64,000 bases of DNA from Prolixibacteraceae bacterium JC049 (GCA_023369685.1 SACZ01000001.1:62381-126380); one strand, 5' to 3'; positions 8,343-17,623 are shown, counted from the first letter of the stretch. Numbers and translations: made by a program. The notes: a model not told the origin generated them from the letters alone.

Positions 8343-9161
8343 ATGGAAAAGATAGAATCATTTGGAGAAATGATGCTGGATTTGGTAAAGCTTTATGGAC
8401 CGAAATTGGTGTATGCCATAATTGTATTTTTTATTGGATTGTGGGTAGTAAAGATTCTTACCAATGTGATAAATCGATTGATGGATCAACAGAAGATAGA
8501 TGCTTCACTGCGTCCTTTCCTGAAGAGTTTGTTTAGCATGCTTCTTAAAACGTTGTTAGTGATAACGGTTTTAGGAATGTTGGGAGTTGAAATGACATCG
8601 TTCATTGCTGTTTTGGGTGCTGCTGGTTTAGCTGTTGGTATGGCTTTGTCGGGAACACTTCAGAATTTTGCTGGTGGAGTTATGATATTGTTGTTCAAAC
8701 CTTTTAAAGTAGGAGAGTTTATCGAAGCTCAGGGGTATATGGGAGTAGTAAACGAAATTCAGATTTTCAACACTATACTGACAACCCCCGATAACAAGGT
8801 GATTGTAATACCTAATGGAGGCTTATCGACGGGGTCGTTGGTTAACTATTCAAGGTTGGAAACGCGTCGTGTCGACTTTACTTTCGGTATCGGATATGAC
8901 GATGACATTGATAAAGCACGTTCGGTAATAAGAAAAACAATAGATGCCAATGAACATATTTTACATGATCCGGAACCATTTATTGCTGTATCGGAACTGG
9001 CAGATAGCTCAGTGAACTTTGCAGTGCGTGTATGGGTAAAATCGGAGAACTATTGGAATGTTCATTTCTATATGTTAGAGCAAGTTAAGAAAGCATTCGA
9101 TAAAGAAGGAATTTCAATTCCATATCCTCAAACAGATGTGCATGTGCATCAGGTAAAGTAA
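8343..9161 (+). CDS. mscS: Small-conductance mechanosensitive channel, MscS family
   Basis: This 272-residue inner-membrane protein has three predicted transmembrane helices (about 15-40, 60-80 and 85-115). The pore-lining TM3 shows the Gly/Ala-rich pattern LGAAGLAVGMALSGTLQNFAGGVMILL. A beta domain (FKVGEFIEAQGYMGVV, NKVIVIPNG) and a mixed C-terminal domain follow. The length is near that of E. coli MscS (286). It opens under membrane tension to release osmolytes. It lies 72 bases after purU and 8 bases before the next gene, so the two membrane-related genes probably share an mRNA. Confidence 0.95.
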   Translation: MEKIESFGEMMLDLVKLYGPKLVYAIIVFFIGLWVVKILTNVINRLMDQQKIDASLRPFLKSLFSMLLKTLLVITVLGMLGVEMTSFIAVLGAAGLAVGMALSGTLQNFAGGVMILLFKPFKVGEFIEAQGYMGVVNEIQIFNTILTTPDNKVIVIPNGGLSTGSLVNYSRLETRRVDFTFGIGYDDDIDKARSVIRKTIDANEHILHDPEPFIAVSELADSSVNFAVRVWVKSENYWNVHFYMLEQVKKAFDKEGISIPYPQTDVHVHQVK

Positions 9162-9169
9162 ACGAACTT

Positions 9170-10030
9170 ATGAAGAAAGTATATTTAGTATTGGTTTTGG
9201 TTGTTGCAACAATAGCCTCATATGCACAAGCCGATTCCATTAAACACTGGAAATTTAAAGGTGTAAATTCATTGAATTTTAGTCAGGTTTCTTTTTCTAA
9301 TTGGGCATCTGGAGGTGAAAATTCAGTAGCACTAAACCTATTGCTTAACTACGATGCGAATTATAAAAAGGGAACATTCACGTGGAATAATAACATTATT
9401 CTGGGCTATGGATTAACTCGCCAAGGAGATGAAAAAACGAAGAAGAGTGATGACCGAATCGATTTTTCTTCAAAAATGGGATGGCAAACCGGAGAACACT
9501 GGAGCTTTAGTGGGTTGTTTACTTTTAAAACACAGTTTGCAAAAGGGTATAAATATCCCGAAAAAGAATATATGTCGAATCTGTTTTCTCCTGCCTTTTT
9601 TACCCTAGGACTGGGTATGGATTATAAGCCAAGTAAGCATTTTTCATTGCTAATGGCTCCACTATCAATGAAAATGACTGTGGTTTCAGATGATGAGTTA
9701 GTGGAAAACTATGGTATAGATGAAGGGAAGAATAGTCGTGCAGAAATGGGTGCATCAGTAAAGGCAATGTTCGAAAAAGAAGTGTTGACCAATGTAACAT
9801 TAAAATCGAAGTTGGAACTTTTTACAAATTACCTCGATCATCCTGAAAAGATAGACATGACGTGGGATGTGATGGTGAATATGAAGATCAATAAATACCT
9901 TGCAACCAATTTTGTTGTGAACATGGCATACGATGACGATGTTAAAACAGTAGATGATGGAGGAGTAAAAGGCGGTCCTACTATTCAGTATAAACAACTG
10001 TTAGGAGTAGGGTTAAGCTATTCGTTTTAA
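9170..10030 (+). CDS. DUF3078 family secreted/outer-membrane protein
   Basis: A 286-residue protein with a signal peptide (about 1-19, ending ASYAQA). The mature part starts KHWKFKGVNSLNFSQVSFSNWASGGENSVALN, where the SFSNWAxGGxNS pattern is the hallmark of DUF3078 in Bacteroidota. Alternating aromatic beta-strands run to a terminal aromatic (LGVGLSYSF), as in outer-membrane beta-barrels. The function is unknown. It follows mscS by 8 bases. The barrel topology is inferred from strand pattern only. Confidence 0.8.
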   Translation: MKKVYLVLVLVVATIASYAQADSIKHWKFKGVNSLNFSQVSFSNWASGGENSVALNLLLNYDANYKKGTFTWNNNIILGYGLTRQGDEKTKKSDDRIDFSSKMGWQTGEHWSFSGLFTFKTQFAKGYKYPEKEYMSNLFSPAFFTLGLGMDYKPSKHFSLLMAPLSMKMTVVSDDELVENYGIDEGKNSRAEMGASVKAMFEKEVLTNVTLKSKLELFTNYLDHPEKIDMTWDVMVNMKINKYLATNFVVNMAYDDDVKTVDDGGVKGGPTIQYKQLLGVGLSYSF

Positions 10031-10087
10031 ATGATAATAAAGCGATGTAATAACTTTTAAATTATCGTGAACGTAAAGTGCTAAGTT

Positions 10088-10117
10088 TTGATTTGTAATT
10101 TAAACTTGCTATACTTG
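10088..10117 (+). promoter_or_regulatory. Promoter of the trp operon
   Basis: TTG (10088-10090), a 19-base spacer and TATACTTG (10110-10117) fit the Bacteroidota consensus. The predicted start near 10124 is about 15 bases before the leader ATG, the same geometry as at the his operon. Confidence 0.6.
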
Positions 10118-10137
10118 CAACTGGAAAGAAAGAAAAA

Positions 10138-10221
10138 ATGAATTTACAACAAGTACATACATGGTGGTGGCATTGCTTATCTTCTACAAAAAGAGGTGAG
10201 ATAGCTGTCGGTATGTGCTAA
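10138..10221 (+). CDS. trpL: Tryptophan operon leader peptide
   Basis: A 27-codon ORF begins MNLQQVHTWWWHC and stops at TAA 10219-10221. Three consecutive Trp codons (10162-10170) precede an intrinsic terminator and trpE. Trp-rich leaders before terminators are described for Bacteroidota trp operons (the 'Bacteroid-trp' motif, from memory). Ribosome stalling on WWW when Trp is scarce would prevent termination. Confidence 0.9.
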   Translation: MNLQQVHTWWWHCLSSTKRGEIAVGMC

Positions 10222-10242
10222 TGTAGTATAAACGAATATGTG

Positions 10243-10281
10243 AAAACGGCTTGTCGAATCCTCGGCAAGCCGTTTTTTTTT
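10243..10281 (+). terminator. trp attenuator terminator
   Basis: AAAACGGCTTG with CAAGCCGTTTT forms an 11-bp stem, extended by TCGA/TCG pairing at its tip and followed by a run of T's (to about 10281). A possible competing stem is AGCTGT (10203-10208) with ACGGCT (10246-10251), which would use the 5' arm. That antiterminator is weaker than the his one, so the exact switch is uncertain. Confidence 0.85.
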
Positions 10282-10299
10282 ATTCTAAACTCAAATGAT

Positions 10300-11730
10300 A
10301 TGCAACAAGTAAAATTCTTCACAATACGAAAAGAGCTACCAGGAAGCTTGGCCGATTTGCTGACTCCGGTTGCCATTTACCTGAAAATACGGGATCGATT
10401 TCCGCAGGCGCTGTTGTTGGAAAGTAGCGATTACCATGGAAACAAGAATTCCATGTCGTATATCTGTTTCGATGAACTAGCCTCTTTCGTAGTTGATGAT
10501 TTTAAACTGAATTATCAGTTGCCAGGGGTAGAAGAGGTGGCGAAAGAGATTGAGGATAATGGAGAAGTGGCTGAATATTTCAACGATTTTCTTGCTGCAT
10601 TCGATTACGAGAAAAATGAGGATAGCGAAGATGTTACGGGGCTTTTTGGTTATTCTACTTACGATTCGGTACAATATTTCGAAGATATTCGATTTAAAAG
10701 TAAACCGAACAGTGAAAGTCAGATCCCCGATTTACGCTATGGTTTTTTTCGTTATGTAATTGCATTCAATCACTTTCATAATCAGCTTTACCTTATCGAG
10801 AATGTATTGCTCGACGATAAGAGCAGAAGCCAGGATGTGGTGGATTTGCTGTTGAATAGAAATACAGGAAACTATAAATTCTATCCTTCCGAAGAAGAGT
10901 TCTCAACTACCAGCGAATTAGAATATCGAAAAATGGTTTACAAAGGGAAACAGCACTGCTATAAAGGTGATGTTTTCCAGATGGTGATGTCTCGTCGCTT
11001 TTCACAGGCCTTTCGCGGTGATGAATTCAATGTATATCGCGCTTTAAGGCGAATCAATCCTTCGCCATACCTTTTCTATTTCGATTATGGAGACTACAGA
11101 ATATTTGGTTCTTCGCCAGAAGCACAGCTAATTATTAACGAGCAGGAAGCCATTATTAATCCCATTGCCGGTACATTCCGAAGAACGGGCGACGATGAAA
11201 AAGATCGTGAGTTAGCTACTGAATTAATGAATGACCCAAAGGAAAATGCAGAACATGTGATGTTGGTTGATCTGGCAAGAAATGACTTAAGTCGAAATTC
11301 CGAAGAGGTAGAGGTAAGCAACTATCGCGAAATTCAATATTACTCGCATGTGTTGCATATGGTTTCTGAGGTAACCGGAAAGTTGCCCGAGAAATACAAT
11401 GTTGTAAAAGTATATGGCGATTGCTTCCCGGCAGGTACCTTGTCTGGAGCCCCCAAATATAAAGCAATGACGCTGATTGATGAGTACGAACCTCATCGCA
11501 GAGGATATTATGGTGGAGCCATTGGTTTTATGGGCTTCAATGGAAGCCTGAATCATGCCATTATGATTCGTTCGTTTTTGAGCAAAAACAACCAGCTTTT
11601 TTATCAGGCGGGTGCAGGAATTGTAGCCGATTCGAAAGAAGAAAACGAACTGCAAGAGGTGAATAATAAGTTGGGTGCTTTGAAAAAAGCGATAATGGAG
11701 GCCAAGTTTTTCAATTACGAAACAGAGTAA
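10300..11730 (+). CDS. trpE: Anthranilate synthase component I
   Basis: TrpE converts chorismate to anthranilate using ammonia supplied by TrpG. The ATG at 10300 ([13 protein letters not shown]) gives 476 residues. The upstream in-frame GTG at 10240 would begin just before the terminator stem. The N-terminal LLESSDYHG carries the LLES motif tied to Trp feedback inhibition. The chorismate-binding core shows [59 protein letters not shown] and [16 protein letters not shown]. It is the first structural gene behind the trp attenuator. Confidence 0.97.
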   Translation: MQQVKFFTIRKELPGSLADLLTPVAIYLKIRDRFPQALLLESSDYHGNKNSMSYICFDELASFVVDDFKLNYQLPGVEEVAKEIEDNGEVAEYFNDFLAAFDYEKNEDSEDVTGLFGYSTYDSVQYFEDIRFKSKPNSESQIPDLRYGFFRYVIAFNHFHNQLYLIENVLLDDKSRSQDVVDLLLNRNTGNYKFYPSEEEFSTTSELEYRKMVYKGKQHCYKGDVFQMVMSRRFSQAFRGDEFNVYRALRRINPSPYLFYFDYGDYRIFGSSPEAQLIINEQEAIINPIAGTFRRTGDDEKDRELATELMNDPKENAEHVMLVDLARNDLSRNSEEVEVSNYREIQYYSHVLHMVSEVTGKLPEKYNVVKVYGDCFPAGTLSGAPKYKAMTLIDEYEPHRRGYYGGAIGFMGFNGSLNHAIMIRSFLSKNNQLFYQAGAGIVADSKEENELQEVNNKLGALKKAIMEAKFFNYETE

Positions 11731-11733
11731 GCT

Positions 11734-12306
11734 ATGAAGGTATTAGTATTAGATAATTACGATTCGTTCACTTATAACCTGGTGCATTACCTAAAGGAAT
11801 TGACCGATGCACAAGTAGATGTTTATAGAAACGACAAAATTAGCTTGGAAGAGGTAGCGACTTATGATAAAATATTGCTTTCGCCAGGTCCCGGAATTCC
11901 TGAAGATGCAGGAATACTGAAAGAGTTAATCGCAAAATACGGTACATCGAAATCGATTTTTGGAGTATGTCTGGGTGTTCAGGCCATGGCCGAAGTCTAT
12001 GGTGGAAAGATTAAGAATATGAATCAGGTTTTTCATGGTATTGCTACTCCGGTTTTGAAAACGGAAGTGGAAGAGCATGTATTGGAAGGCTTGTCAGATA
12101 AATTCATGGCTGGAAGGTACCATTCGTGGGTAGTTGACTCTGAAGGTTTGCCTGAAGAATTACAGGTGACTGCTGTAGATGAATCAGGAGAAATAATGGC
12201 ATTGAAACACCGGGATTACGATGTGCGAGGAGTGCAGTTCCATCCCGAGTCGGTGTTAACTCCTGAGGGAAAAATGATTTTGAAAAACTGGTTAAATCAG
12301 AAATAA
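11734..12306 (+). CDS. trpG: Anthranilate synthase component II (glutamine amidotransferase)
   Basis: A 190-residue class I amidotransferase that releases ammonia from glutamine for TrpE. The catalytic triad is visible as the Cys in GVCLGVQAM (~residue 79) and the His and Glu in QFHPESVLT near the C-terminus. It starts with VLVLDNYDSFTYNLV. It lies 3 bases after trpE and its stop overlaps the trpD start by one base (TAATG), indicating coupled translation. PabA-like proteins look similar; the operon position decides for TrpG, though it might serve both enzymes. Confidence 0.96.
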   Translation: MKVLVLDNYDSFTYNLVHYLKELTDAQVDVYRNDKISLEEVATYDKILLSPGPGIPEDAGILKELIAKYGTSKSIFGVCLGVQAMAEVYGGKIKNMNQVFHGIATPVLKTEVEEHVLEGLSDKFMAGRYHSWVVDSEGLPEELQVTAVDESGEIMALKHRDYDVRGVQFHPESVLTPEGKMILKNWLNQK

Positions 12307-13295
12307 TGAAGGCAATAATTAAGCAATTGATTCGGCACAAAACTTTAAACAGAAGTGTTGCCAAAGAGGTGTTGGTAAATATTGCCAATGGAAAATATAA
12401 CGATGCTGAAATTGCAGCATTCCTTGGACTGTATATGATGCGTCCGGCCAATGTGGATGAACTTTCGGGGTTTAGAGATGCACTGTTGGAGCTGTGTGTG
12501 GCAGTCGACTTTTCAGAATTTAATACCATCGACTTATGTGGGACTGGTGGCGATGGGAAAGACACATTTAATATTTCTACGCTGGCATCGTTGGTGGTTG
12601 CCGGGGCAGGAGAGAGAGTGGCCAAGCATGGCAACTACGGTGTTTCTTCGGTTTGTGGTTCAAGTAATGTGATGGAATTTCTGGGATATGAGTTTAGCAA
12701 TGATCAGGAAAAGTTGAAAAGTTCATTGGATAAAGCGGGCTTTGTCTATTTGCATGCTCCGTTTTTTCATCCGGCCATGAAAGCTGTTGGTGGTATCCGA
12801 CGCGACTTAGGAATGAAAACATTTTTCAATATTCTGGGACCAATGGTTAATCCATCTTCTCCTAAAAATCAACTAGTGGGTGTCTTCGACCTGGAAACCA
12901 TGCGACTTTACAATTATATGTTTCAGCAAAGCAATAAGAATTTCACCATTCTTCATTCATTGGATGGTTACGATGAAATTTCGTTGACCGATTCATTCCG
13001 AAGTGTAAGTAATGGAGGGGAGCAGTTAATTGCTCCGGCAGATTTGGGATTCTCAGTATTGAAAGAAGCGGATTTAGCTGGAGGAAAAAACATTGAAGAA
13101 TCGGCAAAATTGTTTGTAGATATCCTGAAAGGAGCAGGAACCGAAGCGCAAAGTAGTGTGGTGGTAGCCAATGCGGCTTTAGCTTTGAAAACAATGAATA
13201 GTGCCGCCGATATGGGAACTTGTTTAGAGCGAGCGGAAAGAGCACTTAAAGACCGAAAAGGTTATGATGTGTTAAAGCAAATCACTCAAAAGTAG
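12306..13295 (+). CDS. trpD: Anthranilate phosphoribosyltransferase
   Basis: This 329-residue enzyme joins PRPP and anthranilate. Motifs are DLCGTGGDGKDTFNIST (PRPP binding, ~75-91), KHGNYGVSS and GGIRRDLGMKTFFNILGPMVNP. It is a stand-alone TrpD, not fused to TrpG as in E. coli. The start overlaps the trpG stop by one base. Confidence 0.97.
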   Translation: MKAIIKQLIRHKTLNRSVAKEVLVNIANGKYNDAEIAAFLGLYMMRPANVDELSGFRDALLELCVAVDFSEFNTIDLCGTGGDGKDTFNISTLASLVVAGAGERVAKHGNYGVSSVCGSSNVMEFLGYEFSNDQEKLKSSLDKAGFVYLHAPFFHPAMKAVGGIRRDLGMKTFFNILGPMVNPSSPKNQLVGVFDLETMRLYNYMFQQSNKNFTILHSLDGYDEISLTDSFRSVSNGGEQLIAPADLGFSVLKEADLAGGKNIEESAKLFVDILKGAGTEAQSSVVVANAALALKTMNSAADMGTCLERAERALKDRKGYDVLKQITQK

Positions 13296-13300
13296 GAAGC

Positions 13301-14095
13301 ATGACAATACTTGATCAGATAATAGCACATAAGAGACGAGAAATTGGACTGAGAAAACAGTTGATTTCTATGGAACTGATTCAAAAGTATCCGTTTTTTG
13401 AAAAGACTATTCCCTCTTTCTCGGAATATATTGTGAGTGAAGAGAAGACGGGGATTATTGCTGAGTTCAAGCGCGAATCTCCTTCGCGTGGAGTTATTAA
13501 TAATCAGTCTACTGTTTTAGAGGTAACCAAAGGGTACGAACGAGAAGGTGCATCAGCAGTTTCGGTGTTGACTGATACTCGTTTTTTTGGAGGAACACTT
13601 TTCGATTTGAAATGGGCAAAAAGCGAAATTACCATTCCTATTCTTAGGAAGGATTTTGTGGTGGATGAGTTTCAGATATTTGAAGCAAAAGGTATTGGTG
13701 CAAGTGCTATTCTATTAATTGCTGCGGTGCTTACTAAAGAAGAGATAAAACGATTTACAAAGTTGGCTCACCAATTAGGATTAGAGGTATTGTTAGAGTT
13801 ATATGCCGAAGAAGAGTTAGTGAAGATTTCCGGCGATGAAGATTGCATAGGAATTAATAATCGTGACTTGCACCATTTTGAGGTGAATATTGAAAAGTCG
13901 GAGCAAATGGTTCCATTTTTACCAGAAGATAAGGTGTTGATTGCCGAAAGTGGAATCTATTCAGTAGGTGTAATTGAGCGACTAAGAAAAGCTGGTTTTT
14001 CAGGCTTTTTAATGGGCGATTGTTTTATGAGGGAACAAGATCCGGCTGCTGCATTTAAGCAGTTTGTGATCAATCTAAAGCAAGTAAGAGCATGA
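13301..14095 (+). CDS. trpC: Indole-3-glycerol-phosphate synthase
   Basis: A 264-residue TIM-barrel enzyme that closes the indole ring. Key motifs are the substrate Lys segment IAEFKRESPSRG (~49-60), the catalytic Lys in PILRKDFVVDEFQ, IGINNRDL with the following HHFEVN, and IAESGIYS. It is monofunctional. It overlaps trpF by four bases (ATGA), so the two are probably coupled. Confidence 0.97.
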   Translation: MTILDQIIAHKRREIGLRKQLISMELIQKYPFFEKTIPSFSEYIVSEEKTGIIAEFKRESPSRGVINNQSTVLEVTKGYEREGASAVSVLTDTRFFGGTLFDLKWAKSEITIPILRKDFVVDEFQIFEAKGIGASAILLIAAVLTKEEIKRFTKLAHQLGLEVLLELYAEEELVKISGDEDCIGINNRDLHHFEVNIEKSEQMVPFLPEDKVLIAESGIYSVGVIERLRKAGFSGFLMGDCFMREQDPAAAFKQFVINLKQVRA

Positions 14096-14742
14096 CAACT
14101 GAACTGAAAATAAAAGTTTGCGGGACAAAATTTCAGGATAACATGAGAGCCATGGCAAAGTTAAATCCCGACTATCTGGGCTTTATCTTTTATAAGAAAT
14201 CGCCACGTAATGTGTGTGCTGGAGAATTAGATATTTCAGTATTATCTGAATCGATAAAAAAAGTGGGTGTTTTTGTCAATGAAACCATTGATGTGATAAC
14301 TCGAAAAACAGATGAGTTTAATTTGGATGTGTTACAGTTGCATGGAGATGAATGTCCTGAAACTTGTGAGTATTTAAAAGCTGCTGGCCTGGAAATAATA
14401 AAGGTTTTTAGAGTAAGAGAGAATTTCGATTTTAGTCAATTAAAGACTTATGAACAGCATGTTAATTACTTCCTGTTCGATACAGATACAACTGCTTATG
14501 GGGGAAGTGGAAAGAAGTTCGATTGGAATATTTTGACGCGATATAATTTAAAAACACCATTCTTTTTAAGTGGAGGTATTGGCTTATCCGATGCCGCCAA
14601 AATAAAGAAGCTGGCTCATCCTGCTTTGTTCGGGGTGGATATTAACAGTCGGTTTGAAACCGTGCCAGGAGTAAAAGCCTGCAATTTAGTAGATGATTTT
14701 TTTAACAGACTAAGAAACGAACATGAACTTTCAGCATTCTAA
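14092..14742 (+). CDS. trpF: Phosphoribosylanthranilate isomerase
   Basis: A 216-residue TIM barrel performing the Amadori rearrangement. The general-base Cys lies in KIKVCGTKFQDN near the start, followed by YLGFIFYKKSPRNV, VGVFVNE, LQLHGDE, and the C-terminal general acid/phosphate site FFLSGGIG and GVDINSRFE. The start overlaps the trpC stop. A 112-base gap with stem-loops follows before trpB. Confidence 0.95.
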   Translation: MTTELKIKVCGTKFQDNMRAMAKLNPDYLGFIFYKKSPRNVCAGELDISVLSESIKKVGVFVNETIDVITRKTDEFNLDVLQLHGDECPETCEYLKAAGLEIIKVFRVRENFDFSQLKTYEQHVNYFLFDTDTTAYGGSGKKFDWNILTRYNLKTPFFLSGGIGLSDAAKIKKLAHPALFGVDINSRFETVPGVKACNLVDDFFNRLRNEHELSAF

Positions 14743-14796
14743 ATTTCACAAACTAGAATGATTAAAGTTTATGTGAGAGCGAAGCGGTTCCAAGGG

Positions 14797-14839
14797 TGCA
14801 GAAATTTTTCTGCAAAGTTGCGAAGCCGCAGAAAAATTT
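14797..14839 (+). promoter_or_regulatory. Mutually exclusive hairpins between trpF and trpB
   Basis: Two stems share sequence. One is TGCAGAA (14797-14803) with TTCTGCA (14808-14814). The other is AAATTTTTCTGC (14802-14813) with GCAGAAAAATTT (14828-14839), twelve perfect pairs. Neither has a terminator T-run on the plus strand. This 112-base gap breaks an otherwise tight operon. It could tune trpB expression, protect mRNA ends or be a decayed repeat. Confidence 0.5.
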
Positions 14840-14854
14840 TAAACACATGAAATA

Positions 14855-16036
14855 ATGGATAAGCACAGATCAAAATATTTGGCCAACGAGGACGGTTATT
14901 ATGGCGACTTTGGTGGAGCTTTCATACCTGAGTTGCTACAGCATAATATCGATGAGCTAAAAGCCAACTGGGAGCAAATTATTGAATCGGATAGTTTCCA
15001 GAAGGAGTATGTGAAGTTGTTGAAAGATTATGTAGGAAGACCATCACCTCTCTATTTTTCGCAACGATTAAGTGATAAGTATAATGCTCAGATTTATCTG
15101 AAACGAGAAGATTTGAATCATACCGGATCGCATAAGGTAAACAATACCATTGGGCAGGTGCTTATTGCTAAACAGTTGGGGAAATCGCGAATAATTGCCG
15201 AGACTGGAGCTGGCCAGCATGGTGTGGCAACGGCTACTATTTGTGCACTTATGGGATTGGAGTGTGTGGTTTATATGGGCGCTACCGATATTGCTCGTCA
15301 GGCGCCTAATGTGGCACGCATGAAAATGTTGGGAGCCGAAGTTCGTGCTGCCGAAAGTGGAAACAAAACATTGAAAGATGCCACCAATGAGGCCATTCGC
15401 GATTGGATTAATCATCCCACAGATACTTTTTATGTGATTGGCTCGGTGGTTGGTCCGCACCCTTATCCCGATATGGTAGCCCAACTTCAGTCGGTGATAA
15501 GCAAGGAGATAAAAGAACAAATGAGTCAGTTGCCCAACTATGTAGTGGCGTGTGTGGGCGGTGGAAGTAATGCCGCCGGAGCTTTTTATCATTTTCTTGA
15601 CAATGAAGAGGTAGAGCTGGTGGCTGTTGAGGCGGCAGGAATGGGAGTGGAGACAGCTGAGACTGCAGCATCTATTGCACAGGGAAATGTTGGGTTTATT
15701 CATGGAAGTAAAACGTTACTGATGCAAGACGAAGACGGGCAGATTACCGAACCATACTCCATTTCGGCAGGACTTGATTATCCCGGAATTGGTCCGTTAC
15801 ATGCCAATTTGTATACGCAAAAAAGAGCTACAGTGATGAATGCCACCGATGAAGAAGCGTTGCAGGCTGCTTTCGAGTTAACACAATTGGAGGGAATTAT
15901 TCCGGCGCTAGAATCAGCGCATGCTTTGGCGGCCCTGCCTAAGTTGGCTCTAAAACCAACCGATGTGGTGGTGGTCAACTTATCGGGACGAGGAGATAAA
16001 GATATGGAAACCTATATCGCAAAGATGAACAGCTAG
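14855..16036 (+). CDS. trpB: Tryptophan synthase beta chain
   Basis: This 393-residue PLP enzyme condenses indole and serine to tryptophan in the alpha2beta2 complex. [13 protein letters not shown] starts the protein. The PLP lysine is in [15 protein letters not shown] (~residue 88). [27 protein letters not shown] (phosphate loop) and [11 protein letters not shown] are also present. It is the standard TrpB1 type, which fits its pairing with trpA 59 bases downstream. Confidence 0.97.
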   Translation: MDKHRSKYLANEDGYYGDFGGAFIPELLQHNIDELKANWEQIIESDSFQKEYVKLLKDYVGRPSPLYFSQRLSDKYNAQIYLKREDLNHTGSHKVNNTIGQVLIAKQLGKSRIIAETGAGQHGVATATICALMGLECVVYMGATDIARQAPNVARMKMLGAEVRAAESGNKTLKDATNEAIRDWINHPTDTFYVIGSVVGPHPYPDMVAQLQSVISKEIKEQMSQLPNYVVACVGGGSNAAGAFYHFLDNEEVELVAVEAAGMGVETAETAASIAQGNVGFIHGSKTLLMQDEDGQITEPYSISAGLDYPGIGPLHANLYTQKRATVMNATDEEALQAAFELTQLEGIIPALESAHALAALPKLALKPTDVVVVNLSGRGDKDMETYIAKMNS

Positions 16037-16095
16037 GAATGACATAATCGCGAGAGTTTTCTTTGCTCACGGTTGTAAACTATAAACGATCAAAA

Positions 16096-16878
16096 ATGGA
16101 CAATAGAATAGATGTTTTATTTCGGGAAAAAAAGGAGAACGTATTGACGATATATTTCCCGGCCGGTTTTCCTGAATTGAATGATACCTTGTCAATACTG
16201 GTTGAGCTGGAAAAGGCAGGTGCTGATGTGGTAGAAATTGGAATTCCTTTTTCCGATCCATTGGCCGACGGAGAGACCATTGAAATGGCTAGTCAGAAAG
16301 CTTTACAAAATGGAATTAGTCTGAAATTGCTTTTTGAACAATTGAAAGAGATGCGAAAATATGTTTCTATACCTGTATTGCTGATGGGGTATTTGAATCC
16401 GGTTTATCGATATGGGATAGAGCAATTTTGTGTCGATTGCAAAGCGGTGGGAATAGATGGAGTAATTTTACCTGACTTACCAATGAGAGAATATCGAAAG
16501 AATTACCAAACAATTTTCCATAAGAATGGACTGAAAAATGTACCACTTATTACTCCGCAAACTCCGGTAGAAAGAATTGAGGAGTTGGACAAAGAAGAGC
16601 ATGGCTTTATTTATGTGGTGGCGTCGTCGGCAACAACAGGTGCAAAAAGTGGTATTTCGAAAGAGCAGGAGGATTATTTTGCGCGAATCAAAGCTTTGCA
16701 GCTGAAAACGCCTACACAAATTGGCTTTGGAATTGCTGATAGTGCATCGTTTAATAAAGCTTGTGAATTTACTTCTGGAGCAATAATTGGAAGTGCTTTT
16801 GTGAAAGCAATACAAAATGGTGGTGAATTAGCTGTGAATGTTAAGAATTTTGTGGAATTTGTAAAAGTGATTAAGTAA
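16096..16878 (+). CDS. trpA: Tryptophan synthase alpha chain
   Basis: A 260-residue TIM barrel that cleaves indole-3-glycerol phosphate and channels indole to TrpB. The ATG at 16096 (MDNRIDVLFREKK) fits the family start better than the upstream non-ATG start. The catalytic Glu and Asp are in VEIGIPFSDPLADG and GVILPDLPMREY. The phosphate site is GFGIAD and GAIIGSAFVKAI. It is the last trp gene; no strong terminator follows it. Confidence 0.96.
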   Translation: MDNRIDVLFREKKENVLTIYFPAGFPELNDTLSILVELEKAGADVVEIGIPFSDPLADGETIEMASQKALQNGISLKLLFEQLKEMRKYVSIPVLLMGYLNPVYRYGIEQFCVDCKAVGIDGVILPDLPMREYRKNYQTIFHKNGLKNVPLITPQTPVERIEELDKEEHGFIYVVASSATTGAKSGISKEQEDYFARIKALQLKTPTQIGFGIADSASFNKACEFTSGAIIGSAFVKAIQNGGELAVNVKNFVEFVKVIK

Positions 16879-16964
16879 AGTGTAAGTAAACGGGTGTTGA
16901 TTGTGTAAATTTGTTAGAGTTGAAGCTCTTTTGTGAGCCGTGTGTTTTTACAGGAATATTCGAT

Positions 16965-16972
16965 TAATTTTG
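16965..16972 (+). promoter_or_regulatory. Possible promoter for the TlpA-like gene
   Basis: TAATTTTG matches the TAnnTTTG -7 element 32 bases before the next ATG, but no good TTG lies at -33. A second match, TAAATTTG, occurs near 16907. Because no strong terminator separates trpA from this gene, read-through is also possible. Confidence 0.35.
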
Positions 16973-17004
16973 ACCACGAAGTGATAAATGCAAAAACTTA
17001 GATT

Positions 17005-17541
17005 ATGAAGACTTTTTTATTGATGGTTTTGATGAGTGTGGGAATGGTTGGAGTATCGAATGCACAAGGTGGGCATAAAGCATCGGGTGACAGAGGATAC
17101 ATTGTAAAGGTGGGTGATAAAATGCCCGATTTTTCAATGAAATTAACCGATGGAAAAACAGTGACTTTGGCCGATTTAAAAGGAAAAGTGGTGATGCTAC
17201 AGTTTACTGCTAGTTGGTGTGGCGTTTGTCGAAAAGAGATGCCCTTTATTGAAAAAGAGATCTGGCAGAAATACAAGGATCGTAACGATTTCGCATTGTA
17301 TGGAATCGATCGCGATGAGCCATTGAAAACAGTGGTGAAATTTGGTAAGCAAGTAGGAGTAACTTATCCATTGGCTTTAGACCCAGGAGCCGATATATTT
17401 GGATTGGTGGCTCAGAAAAAGGCTGGAATTACTCGCAATGTAATTCTGGATAAAGATGGCACCATTGTTTATCTAACTCGCTTGTTTAACAGAGAAGAAT
17501 TTGATGCAATGAAAGCAAAAATTGCATCGCTGATGAAATAG
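17005..17541 (+). CDS. Periplasmic TlpA/ResA-like thioredoxin-fold oxidoreductase
   Basis: A 178-residue protein with a signal peptide (about 1-20, ending GVSNA). The thioredoxin-like fold has GDKMPDFSMKLTDGKTVTLADLKGK upstream and the redox motif WCGVC (71-75) in TASWCGVCRKEMP. GITRNVILDKDG supplies the cis-Pro-like region (here Thr-Arg replaces the usual Thr-Pro). It probably reduces or exchanges disulfides in the periplasm. It sits alone between trpA and hisH, with no obvious tie to either pathway. Confidence 0.85.
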   Translation: MKTFLLMVLMSVGMVGVSNAQGGHKASGDRGYIVKVGDKMPDFSMKLTDGKTVTLADLKGKVVMLQFTASWCGVCRKEMPFIEKEIWQKYKDRNDFALYGIDRDEPLKTVVKFGKQVGVTYPLALDPGADIFGLVAQKKAGITRNVILDKDGTIVYLTRLFNREEFDAMKAKIASLMK

Positions 17542-17556
17542 GATTTCAGGATTATT

Positions 17557-17608
17557 GGATTTTCGGATTTTTAGTCTGATAGTCTATTGTCTGGTAGTCT
17601 GAAAATCC
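17557..17608. repeat. Octamer near-repeats within a stem before hisH
   Basis: Four near-copies of TAGTCTGA stand head to tail at 17572-17602 (TAGTCTGA, TAGTCTAT, TGTCTGG, TAGTCTGA). They are bounded by GGATTTTTAG (17565-17574) and CTGAAAATCC (17599-17608), which pair over ten bases with one wobble; GGATTTTC at 17557 is an alternative arm. There is no T-run, so it is not an evident terminator. Confidence 0.5.
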
Positions 17609-17623
17609 AGTAATTAAAATTTG

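Noticed and set aside
10240-10299. Upstream GTG start for trpE
   Set aside because: The segment is the trp terminator hairpin; the ATG at 10300 gives a normal TrpE N-terminus.
17557-17608. Second his attenuator before hisH
   Set aside because: There is a stem but no His-rich leader ORF and no T-run.
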